Shown here in pieces: positions 1 to 5,804 of a DNA stretch of 6,308 bases. Location of the stretch: assembly GCA_027486275.1 (NCBI GenBank), contig JAIXPM010000382.1, forward strand, positions 1 to 6,308, in the 5' to 3' direction. Position numbers and translations under genes: made by a program. This DNA is from Sphingomonadales bacterium (GTDB lineage: Bacteria; Pseudomonadota; Alphaproteobacteria; Sphingomonadales; Sphingomonadaceae). Under the pieces are notes generated by a model. That model did not search any database and was not told the origin of the DNA. It saw only the letters and a list, made by a program, of their open reading frames with translations. Within the stretch, counting starts at the first letter, position 1; each line of letters opens with the position of its first letter.

Positions 1-1431
1 CGCCAGTCGGGCACCTATTGGTATCACAGCCACTCGGGCCTGCAGGAGCAGTCCGGCCATTACGGCCCGATGATCATTGATCCCGCCGGTGCAGAGCCGG
101 TGCAGTTTGATCGCGATTACATCCTGCTGCTAAGCGACTTCACGGCGCTCGACCCGCATTTTATCATGAGCCGCTTGCGCACCGGTGAGGGCTATTTCAA
201 CCGGCAGCTGAGCACCTGGACCGACCAATATCCGATGTCGGGCGAAGAACGGCGGATGTGGGCCGAAATGCGGATGATGCCGACCGACATCATGGATATC
301 GGCGCGCCGACGTACACCTTCCTCGCCAACGGACGTGGTCCCACCGAGGGGATGGAATATCTGTTCCGCGCCGGAGAACGCGTGCGGCTGCGCATCATCA
401 ATGGATCGGCGCAGAGCTTCTTCAATGTTCGCATTCCGGGGCTGCCAATGACGGTCATCGCTGCCGATGGCCAGAACGTGCGACCGGTCGAGGTTGATGA
501 GTTCCAGATCGGCACTGCCGAGATCTACGACGTCATCGTTACGCCGGGCAGGGACGAAGCCTATGCCATCGTGGCTGAGTCCATGGATCGCTCCGGCATG
601 GCGCTGGCGATGCTGGCCAGTCGCCCCGGCGCGCGCGCCGCGGTTCCGGCCCTGCGCGATCCGCCGCTGTTGACTATGGGCGATATGGGCATGAACCACG
701 GCTCTGATGGCATGGACCACGGCACGATGGATCACGGCGTACAAACTGGCAGCGCTGCAGATGCTGTGGGAGCGGCGGATCATGCCGCCATGGGGCATGG
801 TACATCCGCAGCGCCGGGCGACGACGCGATGGCCGGCATGGCGATGGGCGGAATGAGCATGGACGGCATGATGATGCGCGACACCACGCTGCTACCGCCT
901 GATGTGGCGATTGGCCCGGGGATCGACATGGTGTCGATGGCACCGACGGACAAAATGGGCGATCCCGGCCTTGGCCTGCGTGATATGCCGCACCGCGTGC
1001 TCAATTATCGGATGCTCACCGCGCTCGAGCCCAATCGGGACACGCGCGAGCCATCGCGATTGCTCGAACTCCACCTCACCGGCAACATGGAGCGCTACAT
1101 GTGGTCGTTCGACGGGCGGATGTATTCGGCCGTCAGCGATGTACCGATCCGCTTTGCCTGGAACGAGCGGGTACGGGTGAAGCTCATCAACAACACGATG
1201 ATGGCGCACCCGATCCACCTGCACGGCATGTTCTTCGAACTGGTCAACGGGGAAAGCGCTGCGCATCAGCCGCGCAAGAACGTTGTCATCGTCCAGCCCG
1301 GCGCCAGCGCGCAATTTGATCTCACCGCCAACGAACCCGGCGACTGGGCATTTCACTGCCACCTGATGTATCACATGCATGGCGGGATGATGCAGACCGT
1401 GACCGTGGTCGGTCCGGGCGGCGGCGCATGA
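1..1431 (+). CDS. copA: CopA-family periplasmic multicopper oxidase (5' truncated by window edge)
   Basis: C-terminal 476 residues of a CopA/PcoA copper-resistance multicopper oxidase, a periplasmic enzyme thought to oxidise Cu(I) and sequester copper. The frame is open from base 1, so the ATG at 70 is internal. The partial protein starts in the first cupredoxin domain with the type 2/3 copper motif WYHSHSG (H9, H11). The second cupredoxin domain follows (about 24-215), then a Met/His-rich insert (about 226-292, with MDHGTMDHG and MAGMAMGGMSMDGMMM runs typical of CopA). The last cupredoxin domain (about 325-475) carries HPIHLHG (403-409) and HCHLMYHMHGGM (452-463), giving the type 1 ligands C453, H458 and axial M463 and the remaining T2/T3 histidines. 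Full-length relatives have roughly 600 or more residues, so about 130-150 including the signal peptide lie outside the window. It is the first visible gene of the cop operon and overlaps copB by 4 bp. Identification is firm; the exact substrate role is inferred from the family. Confidence 0.96.
   Translation, partial: RQSGTYWYHSHSGLQEQSGHYGPMIIDPAGAEPVQFDRDYILLLSDFTALDPHFIMSRLRTGEGYFNRQLSTWTDQYPMSGEERRMWAEMRMMPTDIMDIGAPTYTFLANGRGPTEGMEYLFRAGERVRLRIINGSAQSFFNVRIPGLPMTVIAADGQNVRPVEVDEFQIGTAEIYDVIVTPGRDEAYAIVAESMDRSGMALAMLASRPGARAAVPALRDPPLLTMGDMGMNHGSDGMDHGTMDHGVQTGSAADAVGAADHAAMGHGTSAAPGDDAMAGMAMGGMSMDGMMMRDTTLLPPDVAIGPGIDMVSMAPTDKMGDPGLGLRDMPHRVLNYRMLTALEPNRDTREPSRLLELHLTGNMERYMWSFDGRMYSAVSDVPIRFAWNERVRVKLINNTMMAHPIHLHGMFFELVNGESAAHQPRKNVVIVQPGASAQFDLTANEPGDWAFHCHLMYHMHGGMMQTVTVVGPGGGA
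676..876 (+). other. Met/His-rich copper-binding insert of CopA
   Basis: Codons 226-292 of the partial CopA are dominated by Met, His, Gly and Asp (for example MDHGTMDHG and GMSMDGMMM). CopA proteins usually carry such a low-complexity segment between their second and third cupredoxin domains, and it is thought to bind several Cu(I) ions. Twelve bases at 709-720 (GGCATGGACCAC) recur at 1734-1745 in copB, where a closely similar peptide, MDHSTMDHG, is encoded. The function is inferred from composition. Confidence 0.75.
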
Positions 1432-2546
1432 GCGTGCGGTCTGTCCTGTCAGCGGCCCTGCTCGGGAGCGCGTTGATCTCCGTTCCGGCCTTCGCGCAGC
1501 ATCAAGGGCATCCAATGCCTGCGCCAGCGCCAGCGCCGACACCTGCTCCAGCGCCCGCCGATCCCCATGCCGGGCACGACATGCCGGCGGCGCCGGCCAC
1601 GCCCGCGCCTGATCGGGTCGATCCGCACGCGGGGCACGTCATGCCTGAGCAGCCTGCGACCGCTGAGCCAATCGACCCTCACGCGGGCCATGACATGACG
1701 GGTGGGCCGGCTGCGCCTGCCGATCCGATGGCTGGCATGGACCACAGCACCATGGATCATGGGATGATGGACGACGCAGCGTCGGCATCGCCTGGACCAG
1801 GCATGGAAACCCCTCCGCCACCTGAGGCCGGAAGCGGTCCACCGCGCGCTGCCGATGCCATTTGGGGCGCCGACGCCATGCGGGCTTCGCGTGAGGATTT
1901 GCAACGCACCCATGGCGATTTCCCGGTCTTCTGGTTCCAGGGCGACCGGTTCGAGACACAAGTGCGCGAAGGTGCAGACGGCTACCTGTGGGACTTACAA
2001 GGCTACTATGGTGGCCCGACGAGCCGGCTCTGGTTCAAGAGCGAAGGTGAAGGCACGTTCGGCGAACCGATTGAACAAGCCGAGGTTCAGGCACTTTACG
2101 CGCGGGCCATTGCTCCCTTTTGGGATCTGCAGGCGGGCGTGCGGCAAGACCTCGGCGGACCTGACACCACGCATGCAGTGATTGGCGTGCAAGGCCTTTC
2201 GCCTTACCAGTTCGAAGTCGACGCCGCACTTTTCTTGTCCCAGCGCGGAGATCTCACAGCGCGGATCGAGGGCGAGGTTGACCAGCGCATTACACAGCGT
2301 CTGATCCTGCAACCACGCGCCGAGGTCAACTTGTCAGCGCAAGACATTCCGCTTTTGGGCGTTGGAGCCGGGATCGACACGATCGAGGCTGGTGTCCGTC
2401 TGCGCTACGAATTCATTCGCGAGTTCGCCCCTTACATCGGCATTGAACAAAGCTGGCGCCTCGGTGGCAGCGCCGATTACGCCCGCGCACGCGGCGAGGA
2501 TCCCAGCGTCACCAACTTTCTCGTCGGCATCCGTTTCTGGTTTTGA
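1428..2546 (+). CDS. copB: CopB-family outer-membrane copper resistance protein
   Basis: 372-residue CopB/PcoB-type protein, predicted to sit in the outer membrane. It has a Sec signal peptide with likely cleavage after AFA (A23|Q24). Next comes a Pro/Ala/His/Met-rich arm (about 24-140) containing three DPHAGH repeats (45-50, 65-70, 83-88) and a MDHSTMDHG motif, plausible copper ligands. The CopB domain (about 145-372) begins near ADAMRASREDLQRTHGD and contains FWFQGDRFE and many alternating amphipathic stretches. It ends in GIRFWF, the terminal aromatic expected of a beta-barrel outer-membrane protein. The ATG overlaps the copA stop (ATGA, 1428-1431), and no strong Shine-Dalgarno is visible, so translational coupling to copA is likely. 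The family is known to contribute to copper tolerance in cop/pco operons, but its exact transport or storage role is not settled. Length and domain order are normal. Confidence 0.94.
   Translation: MSVRSVLSAALLGSALISVPAFAQHQGHPMPAPAPAPTPAPAPADPHAGHDMPAAPATPAPDRVDPHAGHVMPEQPATAEPIDPHAGHDMTGGPAAPADPMAGMDHSTMDHGMMDDAASASPGPGMETPPPPEAGSGPPRAADAIWGADAMRASREDLQRTHGDFPVFWFQGDRFETQVREGADGYLWDLQGYYGGPTSRLWFKSEGEGTFGEPIEQAEVQALYARAIAPFWDLQAGVRQDLGGPDTTHAVIGVQGLSPYQFEVDAALFLSQRGDLTARIEGEVDQRITQRLILQPRAEVNLSAQDIPLLGVGAGIDTIEAGVRLRYEFIREFAPYIGIEQSWRLGGSADYARARGEDPSVTNFLVGIRFWF
1560..1697 (+). repeat. Three DPHAGH(D/V)M repeats in the CopB N-terminal arm
   Basis: Three copies of an eight-residue unit, DPHAGHDM or DPHAGHVM, are encoded at 1560-1583, 1620-1643 and 1674-1697, separated by Pro/Ala-rich linkers of 12 and 10 residues. 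The units differ at synonymous positions (for example CCC, CCG and CCT for Pro), so the peptide is conserved more than the DNA. This fits selection for metal-binding His and Met residues rather than recent slippage. Confidence 0.8.
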
Positions 2547-2550
2547 AGTA

Positions 2551-2556
2551 AAGGAA
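2551..2556 (+). promoter_or_regulatory. Ribosome binding site of copC
   Basis: AAGGAA lies 6 nt before the ATG at 2563. It fixes the copC start there, although the frame is open further upstream inside copB (an ATG at 2362). The signal peptide begins exactly at 2563. Confidence 0.75.
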
Positions 2557-2562
2557 ATTCCC

Positions 2563-2952
2563 ATGAAATTCGCTTCTGTTTTTGCCGCAATCGCAATGGT
2601 TGCCGCTCCGCTTGCAGTTCCGTCCGCTGCGCTTGCTCACACCAAGGTCGTCGCATCAACACCGGCGGAGGGAGCGACAGTTGGCAGCGCGCGCGTCGTG
2701 ACGCTGACATTCAGTGAAGCACTGCTCCCGCCAACAGCGGCGGCAAGCATCGTGATGACCGCAATGCCGGGCATGGCAAACCACGGCGAGATGTCAATCC
2801 GCAACTTCACCACTGCCTGGTCCAACGGAAACAAGACGATGACGCTCAACCTGAAAAAGCCGCTGGCTAAAGGAACCTATGAGGTGCGCTGGCAGGCGGC
2901 CGGAGCTGACGGCCATCGCATGACAGGTAAAGTCAGCTTCATCATCGGCTGA
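2563..2952 (+). CDS. copC: CopC periplasmic copper-binding protein
   Basis: 129-residue CopC (YobA/PcoC family), a small cupredoxin-like periplasmic copper carrier. The signal peptide is MKFASVFAAIAMVAAPLAVP and onward, with cleavage after ALA (A25|H26). The mature protein therefore begins with His (HTKVVASTPAEG), the N-terminal Cu(II) ligand of the family. The other expected Cu(II) ligands are present in ADGHRMTG: D116 and H118, or 91 and 93 in mature numbering. A Met-rich loop (M65, M68, M71, H74, M77) resembles the separate Cu(I) site of the Pseudomonas-type CopC, so this looks like a two-site form. The start at 2563 is set by the AAGGAA site and the signal peptide; the open frame upstream runs through copB out of frame. 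It lies 16 bp after copB and 1 bp before copD, its presumed membrane partner. Confidence 0.96.
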   Translation: MKFASVFAAIAMVAAPLAVPSAALAHTKVVASTPAEGATVGSARVVTLTFSEALLPPTAAASIVMTAMPGMANHGEMSIRNFTTAWSNGNKTMTLNLKKPLAKGTYEVRWQAAGADGHRMTGKVSFIIG

Positions 2953-2953
2953 T

Positions 2954-3883
2954 ATGGAAATGGGTGAGCTAACCGAACAGGTTCTGCGGGTTGCGCATTA
3001 TGCGATGCTGCTCGGCCTGTTCGGTTGGACGGCGTTTCGATTTCTGAAGCTGCGGCACCTGGAGTGGGTGTCGCAGGGTGAGGGTAGGGCTGCTCTGACC
3101 CTCGTCGCCATTTGTGCGCCGCTGTTCTCAATGGCGCTGATGCTGGTGTCGATTGCAGCGATGATGGGCGCGCCGATTGCTTCGCTCGACTGGCCAATGA
3201 TCGAAGCGATGATCATCGGCACCGAGATGGGCATGGCGTTTTTGATACGCTTGGCCCTGCTGATTGTCGGCCTTTGCGCGCTGCTGGCAAGCCGAGCAGG
3301 TAGGCCAACTTCGTTGATCGCAGCCTTGTGCTTCGCTGGCGCATTGCTGACGCTCAGCTGGAGCGGCCATGCGGCTGCAACCGAAGGTGGATTAGGCCTG
3401 TTCCACCGCTTGAACAATGGCGTCCATCTGCTGGCGACCAGCCTGTGGCTGGGCGCAATATGTTGGTTCCTCATGCTTATGGTCAAAGCCCACCGGCAGC
3501 CCGATCTCATCCCAGCCTTGCCGCTGCTTCGCGTGATGCACGGGTTCGCGCCGCTAGGCGTCGGCCTGGTCGCTGCAGCTGCACTGACGGGCGTGATCAA
3601 CGCGCAGTTGATCTTTGGACTGGAGAACAGCGTGGCGGTTTTGGCCACGCCTTATGGCATCTTGCTGATCGCCAAGGTCCTGTTGGTTGGCATCATGCTG
3701 GCATTCGGCGCGCATAACGCCTCGATCGGACGACGGGCGGTTTTCGACCCACGCCGCGAGACTGCGGAGCCCAATAACGCATTGTCACGCCTTCGCAGAA
3801 GCCTCGCAGGCGAGCTGCTGCTGGCCGGCGGTGTAATCGGTCTGGTTGCGGTGCTGGGCACGATGTCGCCAATGATGATGTAA
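2954..3883 (+). CDS. copD: CopD-family inner-membrane copper protein
   Basis: 309-residue CopD/PcoD integral membrane protein. About eight hydrophobic helices can be seen, roughly at residues 12-34, 47-71, 90-112, 119-138, 154-178, 197-221, 232-254 and 284-305. Features typical of the family are SGHAAATEGG (136-145), GVHLLATSLWLGAICWF (156-172) with H139 and H158, and VINAQLIFG (214-222). The protein ends MSPMMM, a Met cluster. In the family model CopD accepts copper from CopC and moves it across the inner membrane. The ATG is 1 bp after the copC stop with no good Shine-Dalgarno, suggesting coupling to copC translation; an ATG two codons later (2960) is an equally possible start. The length is normal and no lesion is seen. 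Confidence 0.94.
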   Translation: MEMGELTEQVLRVAHYAMLLGLFGWTAFRFLKLRHLEWVSQGEGRAALTLVAICAPLFSMALMLVSIAAMMGAPIASLDWPMIEAMIIGTEMGMAFLIRLALLIVGLCALLASRAGRPTSLIAALCFAGALLTLSWSGHAAATEGGLGLFHRLNNGVHLLATSLWLGAICWFLMLMVKAHRQPDLIPALPLLRVMHGFAPLGVGLVAAAALTGVINAQLIFGLENSVAVLATPYGILLIAKVLLVGIMLAFGAHNASIGRRAVFDPRRETAEPNNALSRLRRSLAGELLLAGGVIGLVAVLGTMSPMMM

Positions 3884-3900
3884 ATGCAAACGGGACACAT

Positions 3901-3905
3901 GGAGG
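3901..3905 (+). promoter_or_regulatory. Ribosome binding site of the NTF2-like gene
   Basis: GGAGG lies 9 nt before the ATG at 3915, inside the 31-bp gap after copD. It supports the 3915 start and independent initiation on the cop transcript. Confidence 0.65.
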
Positions 3906-3914
3906 AACAAGGTC

Positions 3915-4442
3915 ATGTTCAAGAGTGAAGTGGGTCAATTGGCAGGGCGGCACGCGGCGCGTCTCGCTGCTATGTTAGCGATCGGGCTAAGTCTGACGGC
4001 TGCGCATCCCGGGGCGCACGATGCGCCGCGAACGCCGGGCTCGGGAGCGCCGAGCGCCACTATCGACGCGGCAACACCGGTCGGAACTGTCATGGCCTTC
4101 CATGCTGCACTTGCCAGCGGCGATACAGGCGCGGCGCTAATGCACCTTTCTGAAGACGTCGTTATTTTTGAATCTGGCGGCGTTGAAAACAGCCGCGCCG
4201 AATATGCCAGCCATCATCTGGAAGCCGACGCTGCCTTCAGCGCCGCAGTGCCGCGAACCCTGGTCAGTCGCTCGCATGGTATGCAGGGCGATATGGCCTG
4301 GGTCATGAGTGTCGAAACGGTGACCGGAACGTACCGCACGCGTGCGATCAACAGCCGGTCGGTCGAGACGATGATCCTAAAGCAAGTGAACGGGCAGTGG
4401 CGTATCGTACACATTCACTGGTCGTCGGCCGACATATCCTGA
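3915..4442 (+). CDS. Exported NTF2/SnoaL-like (DUF4440-type) protein
   Basis: 175-residue protein with a Sec-type signal peptide: basic n-region GRHAAR and a hydrophobic core of about residues 17-30 (LAAMLAIGLSLTAA). The best cleavage site is after TAA (A30|H31), which would leave a mature N-terminus HPGAHDAP. Residues about 51-171 read as an NTF2-like fold: a helix TPVGTVMAFHAALASGD, then MHLSEDVVIFESGG, and the C-terminal strand WRIVHIHWSS typical of the SnoaL/DUF4440 group. The fold is used by enzymes and by binding proteins, so no reaction can be assigned. It follows copD by 31 bp in the same direction with its own GGAGG site, so it is probably the last gene of the cop operon and acts in the periplasm. 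A link to copper is inferred from position and from the His-rich N-terminus only. Confidence 0.82.
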   Translation: MFKSEVGQLAGRHAARLAAMLAIGLSLTAAHPGAHDAPRTPGSGAPSATIDAATPVGTVMAFHAALASGDTGAALMHLSEDVVIFESGGVENSRAEYASHHLEADAAFSAAVPRTLVSRSHGMQGDMAWVMSVETVTGTYRTRAINSRSVETMILKQVNGQWRIVHIHWSSADIS

Positions 4443-4648
4443 CCTGACCTTCGTTTCATGTCTGCAGGAAATCTGAGGTCTTGAGCGAGATGACCCACGG
4501 TGAATTAATGGGTGCGAAGAGCAAGAATAGGCGCTTGTAGCAGCAGCGATCTTGCCCGCTGGTCATTGAAGACATTGGAAAAATCTGGGTGATCCTGATT
4601 ATTGATGATAATGCGACCGGGGAGAAGATGATAAAGGTCGCGTAGCGT
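4443..4648 (+). other. Intergenic region between the cop operon and the lysR-type gene
   Basis: These 206 bases carry no convincing gene on either strand. No GC-rich hairpin followed by a T run is visible after the NTF2-like gene, so readthrough from the cop operon cannot be excluded. The stretch is more AT-rich than its neighbours in its second half, where the palindrome at 4598-4612 lies. A six-codon ATG-to-TAG frame (4628-4645) sits just before the regulator start. Confidence 0.6.
4598..4612 (+). promoter_or_regulatory. Candidate LysR box (T-N11-A palindrome) upstream of the regulator
   Basis: ATTAT-TGATG-ATAAT is a perfect 5-bp inverted repeat around a 5-bp centre and contains the T-N11-A pattern bound by LysR-type regulators. 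It ends 36 bp before the regulator ATG at 4649. GATAAT at 4607-4612 could also serve as a -10 element, though no good -35 is evident at the right distance; TTGGAA at 4575-4580 would pair better with GATTAT at 4597-4602. Binding here would fit autoregulation. This rests on pattern alone. Confidence 0.4.
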
Positions 4649-5518
4649 ATGATCGAAGTGCGTCAGCTCAGATTTGCTGTTGCTACAGCCGATGCCCAGA
4701 ATTTCTCACGCGCCGCCGAAGCATTGCGCATCAAGCAATCGACCTTGAGCAGACGCATAGCCGCTCTGGAAGCCCGCCTCGGGATCAAGCTCTTTGAACG
4801 CAGCACGCGCGGCGCGATACCGACCGAACAGGGCAAGGCATTCCTGAGCGTTGCCCGGCGTATTCTCACCGATATCGACAATCTTCAGACGACAGCCCGC
4901 GCCGTCAGCTACGGTGAGGAGGGCAGGATCGCAGTCGGCTTTTCTGCGTCCTTGATGGCCGGCAACATGCGCGCGACCATTGGCGAGTACATGGGGCGTC
5001 ACCCCGACATTCAGTTTGACGGGATCGAAGCGGATCCCGAGCGGATGCTCAGTGACCTGAAGGCACGTATCATAGACTTCGCTCTGATGCCGTCGGATGC
5101 GCACGACGCCGGCATCTCGCGGCGCTCGGCATGGTCGGAGCGATTGCTTGTTGCGTTGCCGAAAGACCATCAATTGGCCAAGTCAGACCGGCTTCACTGG
5201 AGTGATTTTCGCCGACAGGTCTTTGTATTGCCCAGCCAAGGTGTGGGCTCTGCGATGGCCCGAATTCTGCAACGTCGCTTATCGGATCAGGGCTATCGTG
5301 CGAACCTAATCATGCAAGACACGAGCCTCGAAAGTGTTTTGAGCACGGTCCCGTTCGGCCGGTACATCTCGCTGGCCACTGAAGCGTCGATCGGCGTGCA
5401 TTGGCCATCCGCTTGGTCTTCACCAGCAGTTCGAGGGCTCGGAAACGGCGGCCACCGGCCGGCACTTCGAACATGCCGGTTTCCTTGCCGTCGGCATCGA
5501 ACACGGGGCGGACGTTGA
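4649..5518 (+). CDS. LysR-type transcriptional regulator with truncated, chimeric C-terminus
   Basis: 289-residue frame. Residues 1-60 form the LysR winged helix-turn-helix (NFSRAAEALRIKQSTLSRRI, then LEARLGIKLFERSTRG). Residues about 90-249 are the effector-binding domain: GRIAVGFSASLMAGNMR, ALMPSDAHDAGI and SERLLVALPKDHQLA, up to RYISLATEASIG. From about residue 250 the sequence turns into an Arg/Pro/Cys-rich tail (SSPAVRGLGNGGHRPALRTC and onward). That tail is the antisense translation of the parB-like gene on the other strand, so the last ~40 residues are not LysR sequence and about 45-55 native residues are missing. The start is bounded by an in-frame TAG at 4643-4645; the Shine-Dalgarno is weak (AAAGG, 4633-4637). 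The DNA-binding part looks intact, but effector response or oligomerisation could be impaired. The targets are unknown. It lies downstream of and in the same direction as the cop operon. Confidence 0.85.
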   Translation: MIEVRQLRFAVATADAQNFSRAAEALRIKQSTLSRRIAALEARLGIKLFERSTRGAIPTEQGKAFLSVARRILTDIDNLQTTARAVSYGEEGRIAVGFSASLMAGNMRATIGEYMGRHPDIQFDGIEADPERMLSDLKARIIDFALMPSDAHDAGISRRSAWSERLLVALPKDHQLAKSDRLHWSDFRRQVFVLPSQGVGSAMARILQRRLSDQGYRANLIMQDTSLESVLSTVPFGRYISLATEASIGVHWPSAWSSPAVRGLGNGGHRPALRTCRFPCRRHRTRGGR

Positions 5519-5675
5519 TGCTCTGGAGCAGGGTCCGGCGGTAAATGTCCTCGGCCAGATCCTCGATCGAAAGGCCGGCCTTCACGCGCCGGACATTCTT
5601 CTGGCTCAGCACCAGCTGCGAAAACGGGATGTCGCGCGAGGAACTGAGCACGAGCTTGGGCAATGTCTTGGTCAT
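5310..5675 (-). pseudogene. ParB/Srx N-terminal domain gene fragment (3' end lost)
   Basis: A - strand frame of 121 codons beginning MTKTLPKLVL. Residues 1-91 match the N-terminal domain of ParB/RepB/Spo0J-type proteins. They contain DIPFSQLVLSQKNVRRV, an SIEDLAEDI helix and VPAGGRRFRALELL; the GGRR at 74-77 corresponds to the nucleotide-binding GxRR motif of ParB. From about residue 92 (ANARRSTLQW and onward) the sequence is antisense LysR DNA and stops at 5310. The HTH DNA-binding and C-terminal parts expected in plasmid relatives of several hundred residues are absent, so partition or DNA-binding function is unlikely. The ATG at 5675 is chosen because GGAG (5683-5686) precedes it by 7 nt and the conserved sequence starts there; a GTG at 5732 is an upstream in-frame alternative. 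It lies 129 bp downstream of the DUF932 gene, probably in the same transcript. Confidence 0.82.
5390..5405. other. Recombination joint between lysR-type gene and parB-like gene
   Basis: Recognisable LysR sequence on the + strand ends at about TEASIG (through 5395). Recognisable ParB sequence on the - strand ends at about KTKRMA (5403). Both genes therefore lose their 3' ends within the same ~15 bp. No insertion-sequence terminal repeat or target duplication is visible, and the crossover base cannot be fixed without intact relatives. Confidence 0.7.
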
Positions 5676-5682
5676 GGGGTTT

Positions 5683-5686
5683 CTCC
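5683..5686 (-). promoter_or_regulatory. Ribosome binding site of the parB-like gene
   Basis: GGAG on the - strand lies 7 nt before the ATG at 5675 and decides this start over the upstream in-frame GTG at 5732. Confidence 0.6.
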
Positions 5687-5687
5687 A

Positions 5688-5731
5688 TGACGGGCCGCCC
5701 GAAAGACTCTCTCTCAGGCCCGAACCCGTCA
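5688..5731 (-). repeat. Inverted repeats in the leader of the parB-like gene
   Basis: In the 129-bp gap between the DUF932 and parB-like genes, TGACGGG (5688-5694) is the reverse complement of CCCGTCA (5725-5731). Overlapping it, CGGGCC (5691-5696) pairs with GGCCCG (5717-5722). A separate small palindrome, TCTCA-CTT-TGAGA, lies at 5750-5762. These could form a leader hairpin or protein-binding sites just upstream of the Shine-Dalgarno. The overlapping arms cannot all pair at once. No T run follows, so a terminator is not supported. The function is unknown. Confidence 0.4.
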
Positions 5732-5804
5732 CGAAGCGAAGCGCCGCCCTCTCACTTTGAGAAGGCAGCGCAACGCAGGAGTAACACGCTGGGTCCGGGG
5801 AGGC

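Noticed and set aside
130..798. Long - strand open frame opposite copA
   Set aside because: It is antisense to conserved multicopper-oxidase domains; its His-rich composition mirrors the Met-rich codons of CopA.
892..1542. Long - strand open frame opposite copA and copB
   Set aside because: It is antisense to firmly identified copA and copB and has Arg/His-rich composition with no recognisable domain; it is a by-product of high-G+C coding DNA.
2362..2562. In-frame upstream extension of copC starting inside copB
   Set aside because: It overlaps copB coding sequence out of frame and would put about 67 residues before a clear signal peptide. The Shine-Dalgarno AAGGAA and the signal peptide both point to 2563.
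2998..3648. Long - strand open frame opposite copD
   Set aside because: It is antisense to an intact eight-helix CopD and has no recognisable motif or ribosome binding site.
3884..3928. 14-codon frame starting directly after the copD stop
   Set aside because: It overlaps the better-supported start at 3915, has no ribosome binding site of its own and contains no recognisable peptide.
4446..4480. GACCT ... AGGTC inverted repeat after the NTF2-like gene as a terminator
   Set aside because: The arms are only 5 bp with a 25-bp loop and no following T run.
4628..4645. Six-codon frame just before the regulator, considered as a leader peptide
   Set aside because: GGAGAAG directly abuts the ATG, which is too close for a normal ribosome binding site, and nothing in the short peptide suggests attenuation. 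It is useful only as the in-frame stop bounding the regulator start.
5373..5407. TGGCCA repeated at 5373-5378 and 5402-5407 as a target duplication or recombination microhomology
   Set aside because: Six-base palindromes recur by chance in this DNA (TTGGCCA also occurs near 5174-5181), and LysR homology is continuous across the first copy.
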